DNA from: a virus
IMG/VR virus record: IMGVR_UViG_3300035034_001116
Coordinates: 1 to 36,375 of that record
Strand: one strand, 5' to 3'
Length of the DNA: 36,375 bases
Below the pieces are notes generated by a model. The model worked only from the letters and a program-made list of their open reading frames with translations. It was not told where the DNA came from and searched no databases. Made by a program: the position numbers and the translations under genes. This document shows, one piece after another, positions 6,818-14,639 of the stretch. Position 1 is the first letter of the stretch; each line of letters begins with the position of its first letter.

Positions 6818-7529
6818 GCCGGTTAAGGCAGGGCTCGGCGTCTTCCTGCAGCGCTTCTATGTCGGTCTGGTGCCAACCACCACCGGTATGCACCGGTTTG
6901 TCGCACGTGGGTTTCCTAACTGCGTAGCGTGGGCGCCAACGCGGATGATCGATAAGGCCGAAGAGATGTTAGCGGCCTGGCACAAAAACGACACTGACCA
7001 AGCGGCAACGCGGCCACCCCAGTTGCCAGCCATATTGGTCGCCATTGCAAAAGATTACACACCGGTCAGTCGCAGCTTTGGTGCCCAGATCGCAGACCCC
7101 ATTGATGTGTTCATACCCGGCGACCCCAAACACCGCTATTTCGAAATGCGCTTAGTGCAGGGCGAGGTGCGTGCCCAGGTGGCCATCTTTGCCCACGACG
7201 AGCCCACGGCCAAGAGTTTGGCGGCGCAATTTCTGTTGTTTTTGGATTCATCAAGCAATCGTGGGTTCAAAGCCGTGTTTCCGTTTGCCGGTGTGGACAA
7301 TGAGTTTCCCGTGCAAGTCGAGACGCCCGACAGCCCTGCCATGAACGTCGACACGGGTAGTAAGAACATGACCGTGCTGGTCATTGACCTAACCCTGATT
7401 TGCTCCATCCCGCTGTTCCAGGCGCCTGCGGAAGGCGAGCCCAACGATGGCAAAGGCGTGCCCGGCACGGACGACCCAGCAGGCTATCCGCTGGTTGAAT
7501 CTGTGGATACCACGGTAAAGGAGGTCTGA
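6810..7529 (+). CDS. Putative tail terminator / sheath stabiliser (T4 gp15-like)
   Basis: The 239-residue protein overlaps the protease gene by 8 nt. Its layout recalls T4 gp15: an N-terminal LQRFYVGLV segment, a central strand-helix unit EVRAQVAIFAHDEPTAKSLAAQFLLFL (about 122-148), a late strand VLVIDLTLICSIPLFQAP (about 190-207), a Pro/Gly/Asp-rich tail and the ending LVESVDTTVKEV. T4 gp15 caps the tail tube and sheath and joins tail to neck. The similarity is by eye and partial, so an unrelated neck protein remains possible. It lies between head protease and capsid genes together with other unrecognised proteins that could form the neck. Confidence 0.4.
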   Translation: MFEPVKAGLGVFLQRFYVGLVPTTTGMHRFVARGFPNCVAWAPTRMIDKAEEMLAAWHKNDTDQAATRPPQLPAILVAIAKDYTPVSRSFGAQIADPIDVFIPGDPKHRYFEMRLVQGEVRAQVAIFAHDEPTAKSLAAQFLLFLDSSSNRGFKAVFPFAGVDNEFPVQVETPDSPAMNVDTGSKNMTVLVIDLTLICSIPLFQAPAEGEPNDGKGVPGTDDPAGYPLVESVDTTVKEV

Positions 7530-8035
7530 TGCTTAAAATACAGGCCAACATGAAGGGCTATATGGGCAAGCCGGCAACGGTGCTGGGAGCGATGGACGAA
7601 GAGACCGGCATTCTGGTGATCGTTAAGTCGGTGGCTGCCATTACTCGGTTTGAAGACAGTTTCTTGATCGCTGCCGACCAGCACGGCGACCGCGACTCTC
7701 TATTTTCTGATGGCGACCTTGCGAGCGCGATTGGCGGCTACTTCAAGCTCAAGGGCTCCGTTGCAGAAGATGGGGTGACGGCTTGCCTTCGATTCCGCGA
7801 ATTGGCGGCTACGGCTGACCCGGCAGCAGTGATCGAGCATGACGGTGTGGACGTGGGTGGCCCCAAGTACCGCATCGCACCTGACGCCAGCAACGCTCAC
7901 ATTGCAACACTGGCCATTTGCGCCTACGCCGCTCGCCAGTGCGCTATCGGCGACACCCTGGACATGGCTGACAGCATTACAGACCTGATGGCCATGATGG
8001 ACGGTCGTGTTGTGACCATTGGAGCGGTGGACTGA
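7529..8035 (+). CDS. Hypothetical virion-cluster protein (168 residues)
   Basis: The ATG at 7529 shares one base with the preceding stop (TGATG), with GGAGG at 7520-7524. The protein is Ala/Asp-rich and mixed alpha/beta. An N-terminal KIQANMKGYMGKPATVLGAMDEETGILVIVK looks like a small beta domain, and a C-terminal helical part contains HIATLAICAYAARQC. No family is recognised. Context (between protease and capsid, coupled to its neighbours) suggests a head or neck component. Confidence 0.55.
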   Translation: MLKIQANMKGYMGKPATVLGAMDEETGILVIVKSVAAITRFEDSFLIAADQHGDRDSLFSDGDLASAIGGYFKLKGSVAEDGVTACLRFRELAATADPAAVIEHDGVDVGGPKYRIAPDASNAHIATLAICAYAARQCAIGDTLDMADSITDLMAMMDGRVVTIGAVD

Positions 8036-8370
8036 TGCTGGACCAAAACAGCCAAGCCGCACGAGTATTTTGGCGGCTGATACGGGATTTCTCGGGCGCA
8101 ATACAGCCCTGGGACACGGCCATCAACTACGACATCAAGCCCGATGAGCGTTGGGACGCCACTCTGATCTCCCAGCGAGTGTATGGGCGCCGATCGGAAT
8201 ACCTGGTCGTCATGGCAGCGACAGGCAACAGCTCTGTTGATGAGCCGCTTGAGCAGCGCCGTATCGTGCTGCCCACCGAGTCCCAGTTGCGACAGCTCAA
8301 ATTCAAGGCGGGATTTGAATCCCGGCATGAGCACCGCGAAAACGGCGCCCCCACCTGGAGGGTTGACTGA
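8035..8370 (+). CDS. Hypothetical virion-cluster protein (111 residues)
   Basis: It starts at ATG 8035, overlapping the previous stop (TGATG), and ends by overlapping the next ATG in the same way. The sequence contains WDTAINYDIKPDERWDATLISQRVYGRRSEYLVVMAA, a compact aromatic-rich fold, then a helix ending LPTESQLRQLKFKAG. No signal peptide or known motif is seen. I do not recognise the family. A connector or neck role is suggested only by position. Confidence 0.55.
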   Translation: MLDQNSQAARVFWRLIRDFSGAIQPWDTAINYDIKPDERWDATLISQRVYGRRSEYLVVMAATGNSSVDEPLEQRRIVLPTESQLRQLKFKAGFESRHEHRENGAPTWRVD

Positions 8371-9437
8371 TGGCTGATGAATCATCAATCGGTAAATTGT
8401 CGGGGACCGTGGGCGAGGCCAGGGAACTGGCACGACAAGATGCTGCCCAGCGCGGCAACGCACCCCGAATACTCAGGCCTGATGACTTGCGCGGTAATGC
8501 CGATGAGCTAAGCGCGTCGGATCTTCTGACCACCACCATGAACACCCCGGACGGCAAGCCGCGACCCCTGACCGCCGATGACTTGGCCGCGTTTCGGCAA
8601 AACGTGCGAACCCTGGGCAAGCGCTTCAAGGGCGGCATCAATCCCCGCCAGGTCATCGATATGTCTACTGCCGTGGATCGCAAGCGCGCACGGCAGGAGA
8701 TCACGACAGCGGTACCGGGTAGCGCCCGTGGGGTAAAAGGCTCCGGGGGAAATATTGACGCACTGGAGGTGCGCTTTGTCACCAATGCGAGCCGAAAATA
8801 CGACGCCACACGTCATTTTGTGACCGTTAACTTTGTGGGTTATGCCGCGGCCATTGCCGGTGGCGATAAGACGCCCAAAAAGGCCGCAGTCTGGCTTAGA
8901 AAACAACCCATACGCTTTGATTGTGACTGCGGCCGACACCGGTTCTGGTACCGCTACGTGGCCACGATTGGCAACTATCACGCCGGGCGCGCTGAAAATG
9001 GCTACCCGAAGGTGCGTAACCCAAATCTGAACGGCGTGGCTTGCAAGCACGTGCTGCGGGTCATGGCCGAGGTTGAGTCATCGGCGACGGTGCAAAACTT
9101 CCTAGTGCGCGCTATCGAAAAAGGGCGTAAGGCCGGCGATGGGTCTGGAAACATTCGAGCCTCACAAAAAGACGCAGACAAACAGGCCAAAAAGCAGGCG
9201 GCAAGACCAAAGGCCGCTGGCAATACCGGCGACCGTGATTATGACCGTTCCCGCGCTGCGCTGCGCAAGCAAAGTCGGGCTACCACAACCAAACCAAAAC
9301 GTGTGGCGTCAGGCAGCAAGCGAGTGGTCGCAGCGGCGGGAGATCCCAAGGCAGAAGCGGCTCTGATGGCCACGATTCAACAGCTGGGCATGTCGCGTGA
9401 ACAGGCGATTGCCATTCTCAAAGGGGCAGCAAAGTAA
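8370..9437 (+). CDS. Virion-cluster protein with SWIM-type zinc motif
   Basis: The 355-residue protein contains a CxC...CxH arrangement: C185-D-C187 in RFDCDCGRHRFWYRYV and C225-K-H227 in GVACKHVLRVM, separated by 37 residues. This is the ligand pattern of SWIM zinc domains, which bind DNA or protein. The motif lies in a beta-rich central domain (about 130-245). The N-terminal 110 residues are charged and helical. Residues about 250-335 are a Lys/Arg/Ala-rich low-complexity stretch (KKQAARPKAAG, TTTKPKRVASGSKR) likely to contact DNA. The last 25 residues form a UBA-like short helical end (TIQQLGMSREQAIAILKGA). Its role is unknown. Binding of packaged DNA or bridging of head and neck proteins is inference. 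Confidence 0.6.
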   Translation: MADESSIGKLSGTVGEARELARQDAAQRGNAPRILRPDDLRGNADELSASDLLTTTMNTPDGKPRPLTADDLAAFRQNVRTLGKRFKGGINPRQVIDMSTAVDRKRARQEITTAVPGSARGVKGSGGNIDALEVRFVTNASRKYDATRHFVTVNFVGYAAAIAGGDKTPKKAAVWLRKQPIRFDCDCGRHRFWYRYVATIGNYHAGRAENGYPKVRNPNLNGVACKHVLRVMAEVESSATVQNFLVRAIEKGRKAGDGSGNIRASQKDADKQAKKQAARPKAAGNTGDRDYDRSRAALRKQSRATTTKPKRVASGSKRVVAAAGDPKAEAALMATIQQLGMSREQAIAILKGAAK

Positions 9438-9949
9438 TGCTCAACCGTATCCCCATGGGCATCAATGCGATGGCCCGAAATGTGATTATTCACCACCCCA
9501 ACGCGATGAACTGCGAGGTGTATCGCAAGCAGGTCAACCGGCCTGACGTGGAAGCAGGAGGCACTCCCTCGCTGGGCGGCATGATGGTGCTCAACACTGA
9601 GGATGAGTCCGACGTGAAATGGGCGTTTGTGGGGCTGGGCTTTGCGTTGCCTGCGGATTCGTTTCAGGGCGCGTCGCTGGTAGATCGCGGCGACGCCAGT
9701 TTGGGCGGTGATCTGCACCCCTTTTTAATCGAGCCCGAAGAGATGATCGGCAACCCGGAAGGCTTTGAGGTTAATAAAAACGATGTGATCTATCTGCTGT
9801 TGGGCGAAGGCGAAGGTGCAGCCAAGTTGGCTTATGAAATTGTCGACGTGGAGGCCACGGTCAACATACCGCCTTACGTGTCTCGCTATATCGCCAGCCG
9901 CCGCGCCGATCTGGACCTTATGCCGGGCGACGAAGAAGAAACCCCGTAA
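9437..9949 (+). CDS. Putative neck / head-completion protein
   Basis: The 170-residue product starts at ATG 9437, overlapping the previous TAA (TAATG). The sequence is beta-rich in the middle, with NKNDVIYLLLGEGEGAAKLAYEIVDVEATVNIPPYVSRYIASRRADLDL near the C terminus. That recalls head-completion proteins that combine a small barrel with a terminal helix. No firm family match can be made by eye. The 122-bp space that follows (9950-10071) contains no gene; it has a small hairpin near 10019-10033 and the capsid ribosome-binding site. Confidence 0.35.
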   Translation: MLNRIPMGINAMARNVIIHHPNAMNCEVYRKQVNRPDVEAGGTPSLGGMMVLNTEDESDVKWAFVGLGFALPADSFQGASLVDRGDASLGGDLHPFLIEPEEMIGNPEGFEVNKNDVIYLLLGEGEGAAKLAYEIVDVEATVNIPPYVSRYIASRRADLDLMPGDEEETP

Positions 9950-10018
9950 CCCACCAGGGCGGAAACGGAAAAACAACCGATTCCGCTCTTACCGAACGCC
10001 GCACACTGTCTTTTCCCG

Positions 10019-10033
10019 GCCGACTTGGTCGGC
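10019..10033 (+). other. Small hairpin in the capsid 5' leader
   Basis: GCCGAC (10019-10024) and GTCGGC (10028-10033) form a perfect 6-bp stem with a TTG loop, about 39 nt before the preferred capsid start. There is no T tract after it, so it is not a terminator. A leader hairpin that stabilises a highly expressed mRNA is possible. Confidence 0.4.
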
Positions 10034-10071
10034 TCTATCCGTTCTAAATTGAGACTATGGAGATTAAAATC

Positions 10072-11754
10072 ATGGCGAAGAAACACGACCACACTCGCCG
10101 GGCTACCAGCGAAGCGGCCAGCTTCGTTGCCGGGCTTAAAAGCGAATCCATGAAGGGTGGCGCGTTTGACAGCGCGGCTGCCGCCGACTTCGTGGGCACC
10201 GCTCTGGACCAAGCCGGTTCCGTTAAAGTACCCGAAACACTGCAAGCCGTCTTCAGTGAAGGCGACGACAAGCAAGCACGTATGGTGACCCGTGCAATCC
10301 TCGACGGCGCCGCCAACTACGAGCGCATGCACGGCACCGAAGCCCCCGGCGACCTGCTGGAACAGGCCATGCACCTGGCTTACGGCACGACCCGCGATGC
10401 GGCCAAGAAAATGGCGATGGACAGCGCAACATCCGACAGCCATGCCGCTCTTTCGCTGCAACCCAACCGCGCTGTAGTAGCCATTCTGTCTACTTTGAGC
10501 GAAGCCATCCCATTTGCGCACTACTTGCCTGCCGATCTGCAGTCAAACGAAGCGCGCTTGGCCATCATGACCCACCAGGCAGGCAGCACCTACGGCGCCT
10601 ACACCCAAGGCGGGTTGATGGACGGCGTAAGCTCTGGCGACCGCTACATCAGCACCAGCCGCGAGCACATGTGCACGATCGTCATGGACGTGGGCAACCC
10701 GACCGGCGCGATTACCGGCAAGCTGACCGCCATCCAAGACACGGACAGCACGTGCGACCCCGCAGCGGGCGAAGTGCCTCTGTTGCGCGGACGCTCTATT
10801 GTGTACGTCAACGGTCGCGTAGCGGCTAACGAAGTAAGCACCAGCGGCAACGGCAATTCCAGCGTGTCCGGACAAGTCGAAATTGCAGGTACCGTTCATC
10901 AGATCAGCGGCACCATCAACACCGACAACGGCGATATCGCGCTGAATGCCTCACCGGTTCTGCCCGAGGGCAACGAAGTTCTGGTAGAAGGCTTTATTGA
11001 TTACGAGCGCGACGACACGTTGACGCCGCGTGTGATCACCAACGTCGACATCTTCTCGCTGTACGCCAAGCCATGGCGCGTGATCACCACGCAGTCCATC
11101 GATGCGCGCACCCAGATGAGCAACGAATTGGGTCTTGACCCGTATTCCGAGGGCATCATTGCCATTCAGTCGCAGTTTGCTAACGAGCGTCATTACGACG
11201 TGTTGCGCAAAGCGAAGCGTCTGTCGGTTGGCAATCAGGAAACCTTCGACTTTGCCTGGGCATCTCGCGGCGATTACAAAACTCGCGCCGACGTTATGCG
11301 CGACCTGTCATCTGTCATCGGCAAACTGTCACAAAAGATGGCCAACGACACGATGAACCACGGCATCACTCACTTGTACGTGGGCGATATGATGGCTGCG
11401 ATCATGCAGGGCTTGCCGCTTGACATCTGGATGCCTTCTGGCGTTTCCGAGCGTCCCGGTATCTACCGCGTGGGTCGTCTGTTTGGCAAGTATGACGTGT
11501 ATTACGCCCCGAAAGTGGTGATGGAAGCTTTGGATGGCAGCTCTGCAGAAATTATCTGCGTAGGGCAGGCCACCGACGTAACCCGCAACCCGTTTGTGCT
11601 GGGCGACGCCGTGGCACCCACTGTCATCCCGCTGGCAACCAACGCTGACCTGAAGTCTGGCGCTGGCTTTTATGCCCGCAACTTCACCGCCGTTAACCCG
11701 CACAACGCGTCTTCCAAGGCGTGCGCCCGGGTCAACATCACGAACCTGATCTAA
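10072..11754 (+). CDS. Major capsid protein
   Basis: The 560-residue protein is the best candidate for the HK97-fold major capsid protein, of the large T4 gp23-like type. The C-terminal two thirds carry typical elements: AKPWRVITTQSIDARTQMSNELGLDPYSE with SQFANERHYDVLRKA (spine helix region), a KLSQKMANDTMNHGITHLYVGDMMA stretch, RVGRLFGKYDVYYAP and a late VIPLATNADLKSGAGFYAR. The first 100 residues are Ala/Lys/Glu-rich helices and may be a pre-sequence removed by the prohead protease. Residues about 195-315 look like an inserted beta domain, with Gly/Asn/Ser-rich repeats around NEVSTSGNGNSSVSG. ATG 10072 is preferred over 10057 because GGAG at 10059-10062 is correctly spaced for it. Confidence 0.8.
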   Translation: MAKKHDHTRRATSEAASFVAGLKSESMKGGAFDSAAAADFVGTALDQAGSVKVPETLQAVFSEGDDKQARMVTRAILDGAANYERMHGTEAPGDLLEQAMHLAYGTTRDAAKKMAMDSATSDSHAALSLQPNRAVVAILSTLSEAIPFAHYLPADLQSNEARLAIMTHQAGSTYGAYTQGGLMDGVSSGDRYISTSREHMCTIVMDVGNPTGAITGKLTAIQDTDSTCDPAAGEVPLLRGRSIVYVNGRVAANEVSTSGNGNSSVSGQVEIAGTVHQISGTINTDNGDIALNASPVLPEGNEVLVEGFIDYERDDTLTPRVITNVDIFSLYAKPWRVITTQSIDARTQMSNELGLDPYSEGIIAIQSQFANERHYDVLRKAKRLSVGNQETFDFAWASRGDYKTRADVMRDLSSVIGKLSQKMANDTMNHGITHLYVGDMMAAIMQGLPLDIWMPSGVSERPGIYRVGRLFGKYDVYYAPKVVMEALDGSSAEIICVGQATDVTRNPFVLGDAVAPTVIPLATNADLKSGAGFYARNFTAVNPHNASSKACARVNITNLI

Positions 11755-11768
11755 CTGAGGTGGTGCCA

Positions 11769-12209
11769 ATGAGTACGTTAATCATTGGCGCTCACGCTTT
11801 GACCGGTGTGAGTGCTATGGCGCTGGCTGAAGGCCTGACCTGCGGTGCGGAATTCCCGCTACAGGTTGAGATTGCCAGCCACGCCCCGTTCAACCTAAGC
11901 CTGCCTGAGGCCAAAGTCTTTTTGCGGCCAGGCGAATCGCGCACGTTCAGTATTCAGACCGTTGCGTCTCTGACCCGCATGATCAGCAGTGCTGCGCAGA
12001 TCGCCGAATTGAACGGTAGCGCAAAACTGATAACCCTCAGCAAGGCATCTTTAGAACCGAAAGAGCCTGGCGAAGAGGCAGGCGAAAAGGTTGTTGTCGA
12101 CAAGCTGGAACCTCAATTCGGCGATACCGCCAGTGGTGCCGGCCAAACCAAGGCCGCTCCAGCAGCTTCCAAGCGCACCGGCTCTCGCAAGTCGGGCAGC
12201 AGCAAGTAA
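11769..12209 (+). CDS. Small protein after capsid, possible head decoration/stabilisation protein
   Basis: The 146-residue product starts at ATG 11769 with GAGGTGG at 11757-11763. An upstream in-frame start at 11721 would sit within the capsid gene and is rejected. Residues 1-85 form a compact Ala-rich domain (HALTGVSAMALAEGLTCGAEFPLQVEIAS, then VFLRPGESRTFSIQTVASLTRMI). Residues 95-146 are low-complexity and end with a basic KAAPAASKRTGSRKSGSSK tail. Size and position fit a capsid decoration or head-stabilising protein, but no family is recognised. Confidence 0.4.
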   Translation: MSTLIIGAHALTGVSAMALAEGLTCGAEFPLQVEIASHAPFNLSLPEAKVFLRPGESRTFSIQTVASLTRMISSAAQIAELNGSAKLITLSKASLEPKEPGEEAGEKVVVDKLEPQFGDTASGAGQTKAAPAASKRTGSRKSGSSK

Positions 12210-12225
12210 CAAAGAGGAATAACCG

Positions 12226-13875
12226 ATGGCTGTATCATTTGTACGACAGTTGGGCGCCGAATCTGGCGTTCAGCTGAACCCACTGCGCGATAACTCCGAG
12301 CTTCCCAGCAGCGGCAACGCTGACCAGATGTTTGGTATCGCGATGCGCGCTACACGGGGCCGGATTGACAAGGCGTTTACCGTTAACGCCGGCAACGTGC
12401 GCTCCCGCTTGGGTAAGGGCGAGTCTATGCGCGCCAATTCGCTCAACGAATCCTGGGTGCAGGTCGTTGAAGCGCTAACCAAGGGTGCCTACACAGCGGT
12501 AGTAAGCCGCCTGCACACGCCCGAGGCCGCGCTTAAGTGGATTGTTGTCACTGAAGTTCTGGCAGAGGTTGGCGGCGAGCCTACCGGCGAGCTTGCCTTT
12601 ACCGTGGCAGACGCTGAGCCGGAATTGCCTTACTTAATGGCCGTAAAGCACCTGGATTGCTTCAACGACGGCATAAAAGTGGCAATACACGCGGACGAAA
12701 ACCGGGTGGGCGGCGTGAATACCGCTAATGATGTTGTTAGCTTGCGATTGCTGGATAAAGACGGCGAACAGCTGGCCGAGTACGAAGGCTCATTGGTGCC
12801 CGGCGCCATTGACGACACTGGAAATTCGATTTACCTGCCTGACGTGATCGAAACCCGAACCGATTCGGTGGAAGTCTTGGTAGGCGAGACGACTAGCATT
12901 GCACCTACGTCGTCCGCCTATGGCTTTTCAGGCACTCAGCCCAAGCGGGCCACCTCCGATGTGATGACCTATTTCACTGAGGGTGGCACGATCTACGAAG
13001 TGGATGATTGCCGCCGCGCGACAAAGCAGTTGAAGGACACACAGCACAATTATGCCTACATTGCGTCCGGTGGCACTCAGTCGGCACCGTTGATGGCCGC
13101 GCTGTTAGACCTGATGCACAACACCAACCGCCAATTGCGGATTGATGTGCCGGGCAGCCTGTCCCCTGAAGAGGCAGTGGCGTGGATCGAGCCGATGAAC
13201 ATCTCTGCCAATCCGTCGGCGCATCTGGCGCACGCTTACTGGGCGCCGCTCAAGTCCAACGATCCGTCGGGCGTCAATGCCAAGGGCTATTTTGGCACCG
13301 CGGCGCTGAACATCGCTAAGGCGTGTGCGCGCAACGCACAAACCAACGCCAAGGGCTTTGCACCGAAAAACTACCCGATAGCGGGTCGCGAATGGCAGGT
13401 AGACCGTAACGGCATCATTCAGACCTACACCCCGGACAATCAAGAGCTGGACATGCTGGCGCGGGCGAAAATCAACCCGGTCATCTATGAGACCTACACC
13501 GGCGGCGGCCGCTATGTGTGGCGTGATTCGCTGACCTGCGCACCGGTTAGCAACTCGCTGAAAAAGCTGATCGCCGTAGTGGATATGTCGACCAGCATTG
13601 ATGACGCGGTGACCCGGTTTGCCAAGGACGCGCTGCAAAAGCCAATGAAAATCGCCGTCAAGCGCACCGCAGACTTCCTGCAAGTGCTTTTCGAAGGTGC
13701 CGAGGCGTCTGACTGGGTGGTGCCGTCTGACGACCCGGCCATGGGTGGTGCAGCGTACCGATTTGTCGTGGGCCCCAGCGAGGCCAGCCCGTACGACCGA
13801 ATGGATGTTAGCTACTGGGTCCGCTATGACGGCACCAACCGTCAAACCTTTGTTACACAGACTCTGAACCGCTAA
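12226..13875 (+). CDS. Contractile tail sheath protein
   Basis: The 549-residue protein shows the general layout of myovirus tail sheaths. An N-terminal segment MFGIAMRATRGRIDKAFTV leads into variable beta-rich domains. The conserved C-terminal region contains AKINPVIYETYTGGGRYVWRDSLTCAPVSNSLKKLIAVVDMSTSIDDAVTRFAKD, where the GG-x-Y-V-W-R-D-S-L-T stretch matches the sheath 'G..V.G.RT' region followed by the helix that links neighbouring subunits. The C-terminal MDVSYWVRYDGTNRQTFVTQTL is the final interlocking strand. ATG 12226 has AGAGGA at 12213-12218. It establishes that the virus has a contractile tail. Confidence 0.75.
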   Translation: MAVSFVRQLGAESGVQLNPLRDNSELPSSGNADQMFGIAMRATRGRIDKAFTVNAGNVRSRLGKGESMRANSLNESWVQVVEALTKGAYTAVVSRLHTPEAALKWIVVTEVLAEVGGEPTGELAFTVADAEPELPYLMAVKHLDCFNDGIKVAIHADENRVGGVNTANDVVSLRLLDKDGEQLAEYEGSLVPGAIDDTGNSIYLPDVIETRTDSVEVLVGETTSIAPTSSAYGFSGTQPKRATSDVMTYFTEGGTIYEVDDCRRATKQLKDTQHNYAYIASGGTQSAPLMAALLDLMHNTNRQLRIDVPGSLSPEEAVAWIEPMNISANPSAHLAHAYWAPLKSNDPSGVNAKGYFGTAALNIAKACARNAQTNAKGFAPKNYPIAGREWQVDRNGIIQTYTPDNQELDMLARAKINPVIYETYTGGGRYVWRDSLTCAPVSNSLKKLIAVVDMSTSIDDAVTRFAKDALQKPMKIAVKRTADFLQVLFEGAEASDWVVPSDDPAMGGAAYRFVVGPSEASPYDRMDVSYWVRYDGTNRQTFVTQTLNR

Positions 13876-13885
13876 GGAGGTCAGA

Positions 13886-14569
13886 ATGAGCAGCGATCTG
13901 AGGGGCCACTTGTATGGCCTTATGAATGAGGAACAGCAGGACCAGGCACGAAAGGCGGCGCTTGACAGCGCTATTGAGACGTCTGGGGATTCGGCTGAAA
14001 AATACGAGCTTATGACGGCTCGAATGGACTCGGCCGCAGCGATCAATCAGTGGATCGAAGACGGTGACTCCCTGGAAGAAGGCGAGCAGCTGTCAGACCG
14101 GCTGATGAGCCTGATGGTTGGTATCGCCAACGATGATAAAAACGGCGAGCTGGACGATGACGAGCACGAGATCATGGCGTCGGCACTGGAATCTGCGTGG
14201 GACTATTTGTCCAGCATTGGCGCTGCAGATGAAGACCTTGATCTATTGCTAAACGACTGGGATGCCGAAGCCGCTGTACGTGTGCACGAGCTGGTGACAG
14301 CTGGCGTGGAAGGCGACGGCGACGATGAACTGGACAGTTTTGTGTTCGGCGAAGAGGCCCAGAAAGCGATTTTTGACGCCACTTACAAAAAGAAAGTGGC
14401 GGTTCGGGGCGGTAAGAAAGTGCGCATTAAAAAGCGCGTAAGCGGCAAGGTTCGACTGAGCGGTAAGCAAAAGGTAGCCATCCGTAAGGCGCAGCGAAAG
14501 TCGCGCTCTTCTGGAGCCAAAATGCGCCGCAAAAAGTCGATGAAAAAGCGCCAGAAAATGGGGCTCTGA
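13886..14569 (+). CDS. Acidic/basic bipartite protein with an EF-hand-like loop
   Basis: The 227-residue protein starts behind AAGGAGG (13874-13880). Residues 1-165 are strongly acidic and helical. Residues 82-93 (NDDKNGELDDDE) fit the canonical 12-residue EF-hand loop, with N1, D3, N5, G6, L8, D9 and E12 in place, flanked by helices LSDRLMSLMVGIA and HEIMASALESAWDYL. Residues 168-227 switch abruptly to a Lys/Arg-rich tail (KKKVAVRGGKKVRIKK, KSMKKRQKMGL) suited to nucleic-acid or acidic-surface binding. The family is unknown. Placed between sheath and tube-related genes, it may be a tail component or assembly factor whose structure depends on calcium. A strong terminator follows. Confidence 0.55.
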   Translation: MSSDLRGHLYGLMNEEQQDQARKAALDSAIETSGDSAEKYELMTARMDSAAAINQWIEDGDSLEEGEQLSDRLMSLMVGIANDDKNGELDDDEHEIMASALESAWDYLSSIGAADEDLDLLLNDWDAEAAVRVHELVTAGVEGDGDDELDSFVFGEEAQKAIFDATYKKKVAVRGGKKVRIKKRVSGKVRLSGKQKVAIRKAQRKSRSSGAKMRRKKSMKKRQKMGL

Positions 14570-14586
14570 TCGACTTTAATCGTTGA

Positions 14587-14614
14587 AAAAAGCGGCCTTC
14601 ACGGGCCGCTTTTT
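14587..14614. terminator. Strong bidirectional rho-independent terminator
   Basis: A perfect 11-bp stem (14587-14597 AAAAAGCGGCC pairing with 14604-14614 GGCCGCTTTTT) surrounds a TTCACG loop, with A and T runs on the two sides. It ends the capsid-sheath transcription unit. An in-frame TTG at 14583 for the following gene would lie in this stem, so that gene must start later, at 14640. Confidence 0.9.
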
Positions 14615-14639
14615 AAGGGTTCACCGGGGCGGGAAAGAT

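Noticed and set aside
13105-14046. 313-codon open frame on the minus strand
   Set aside because: It spans the end of the sheath gene and the start of the EF-hand gene. Its composition is typical of an antisense shadow, and no recognisable domain is present.
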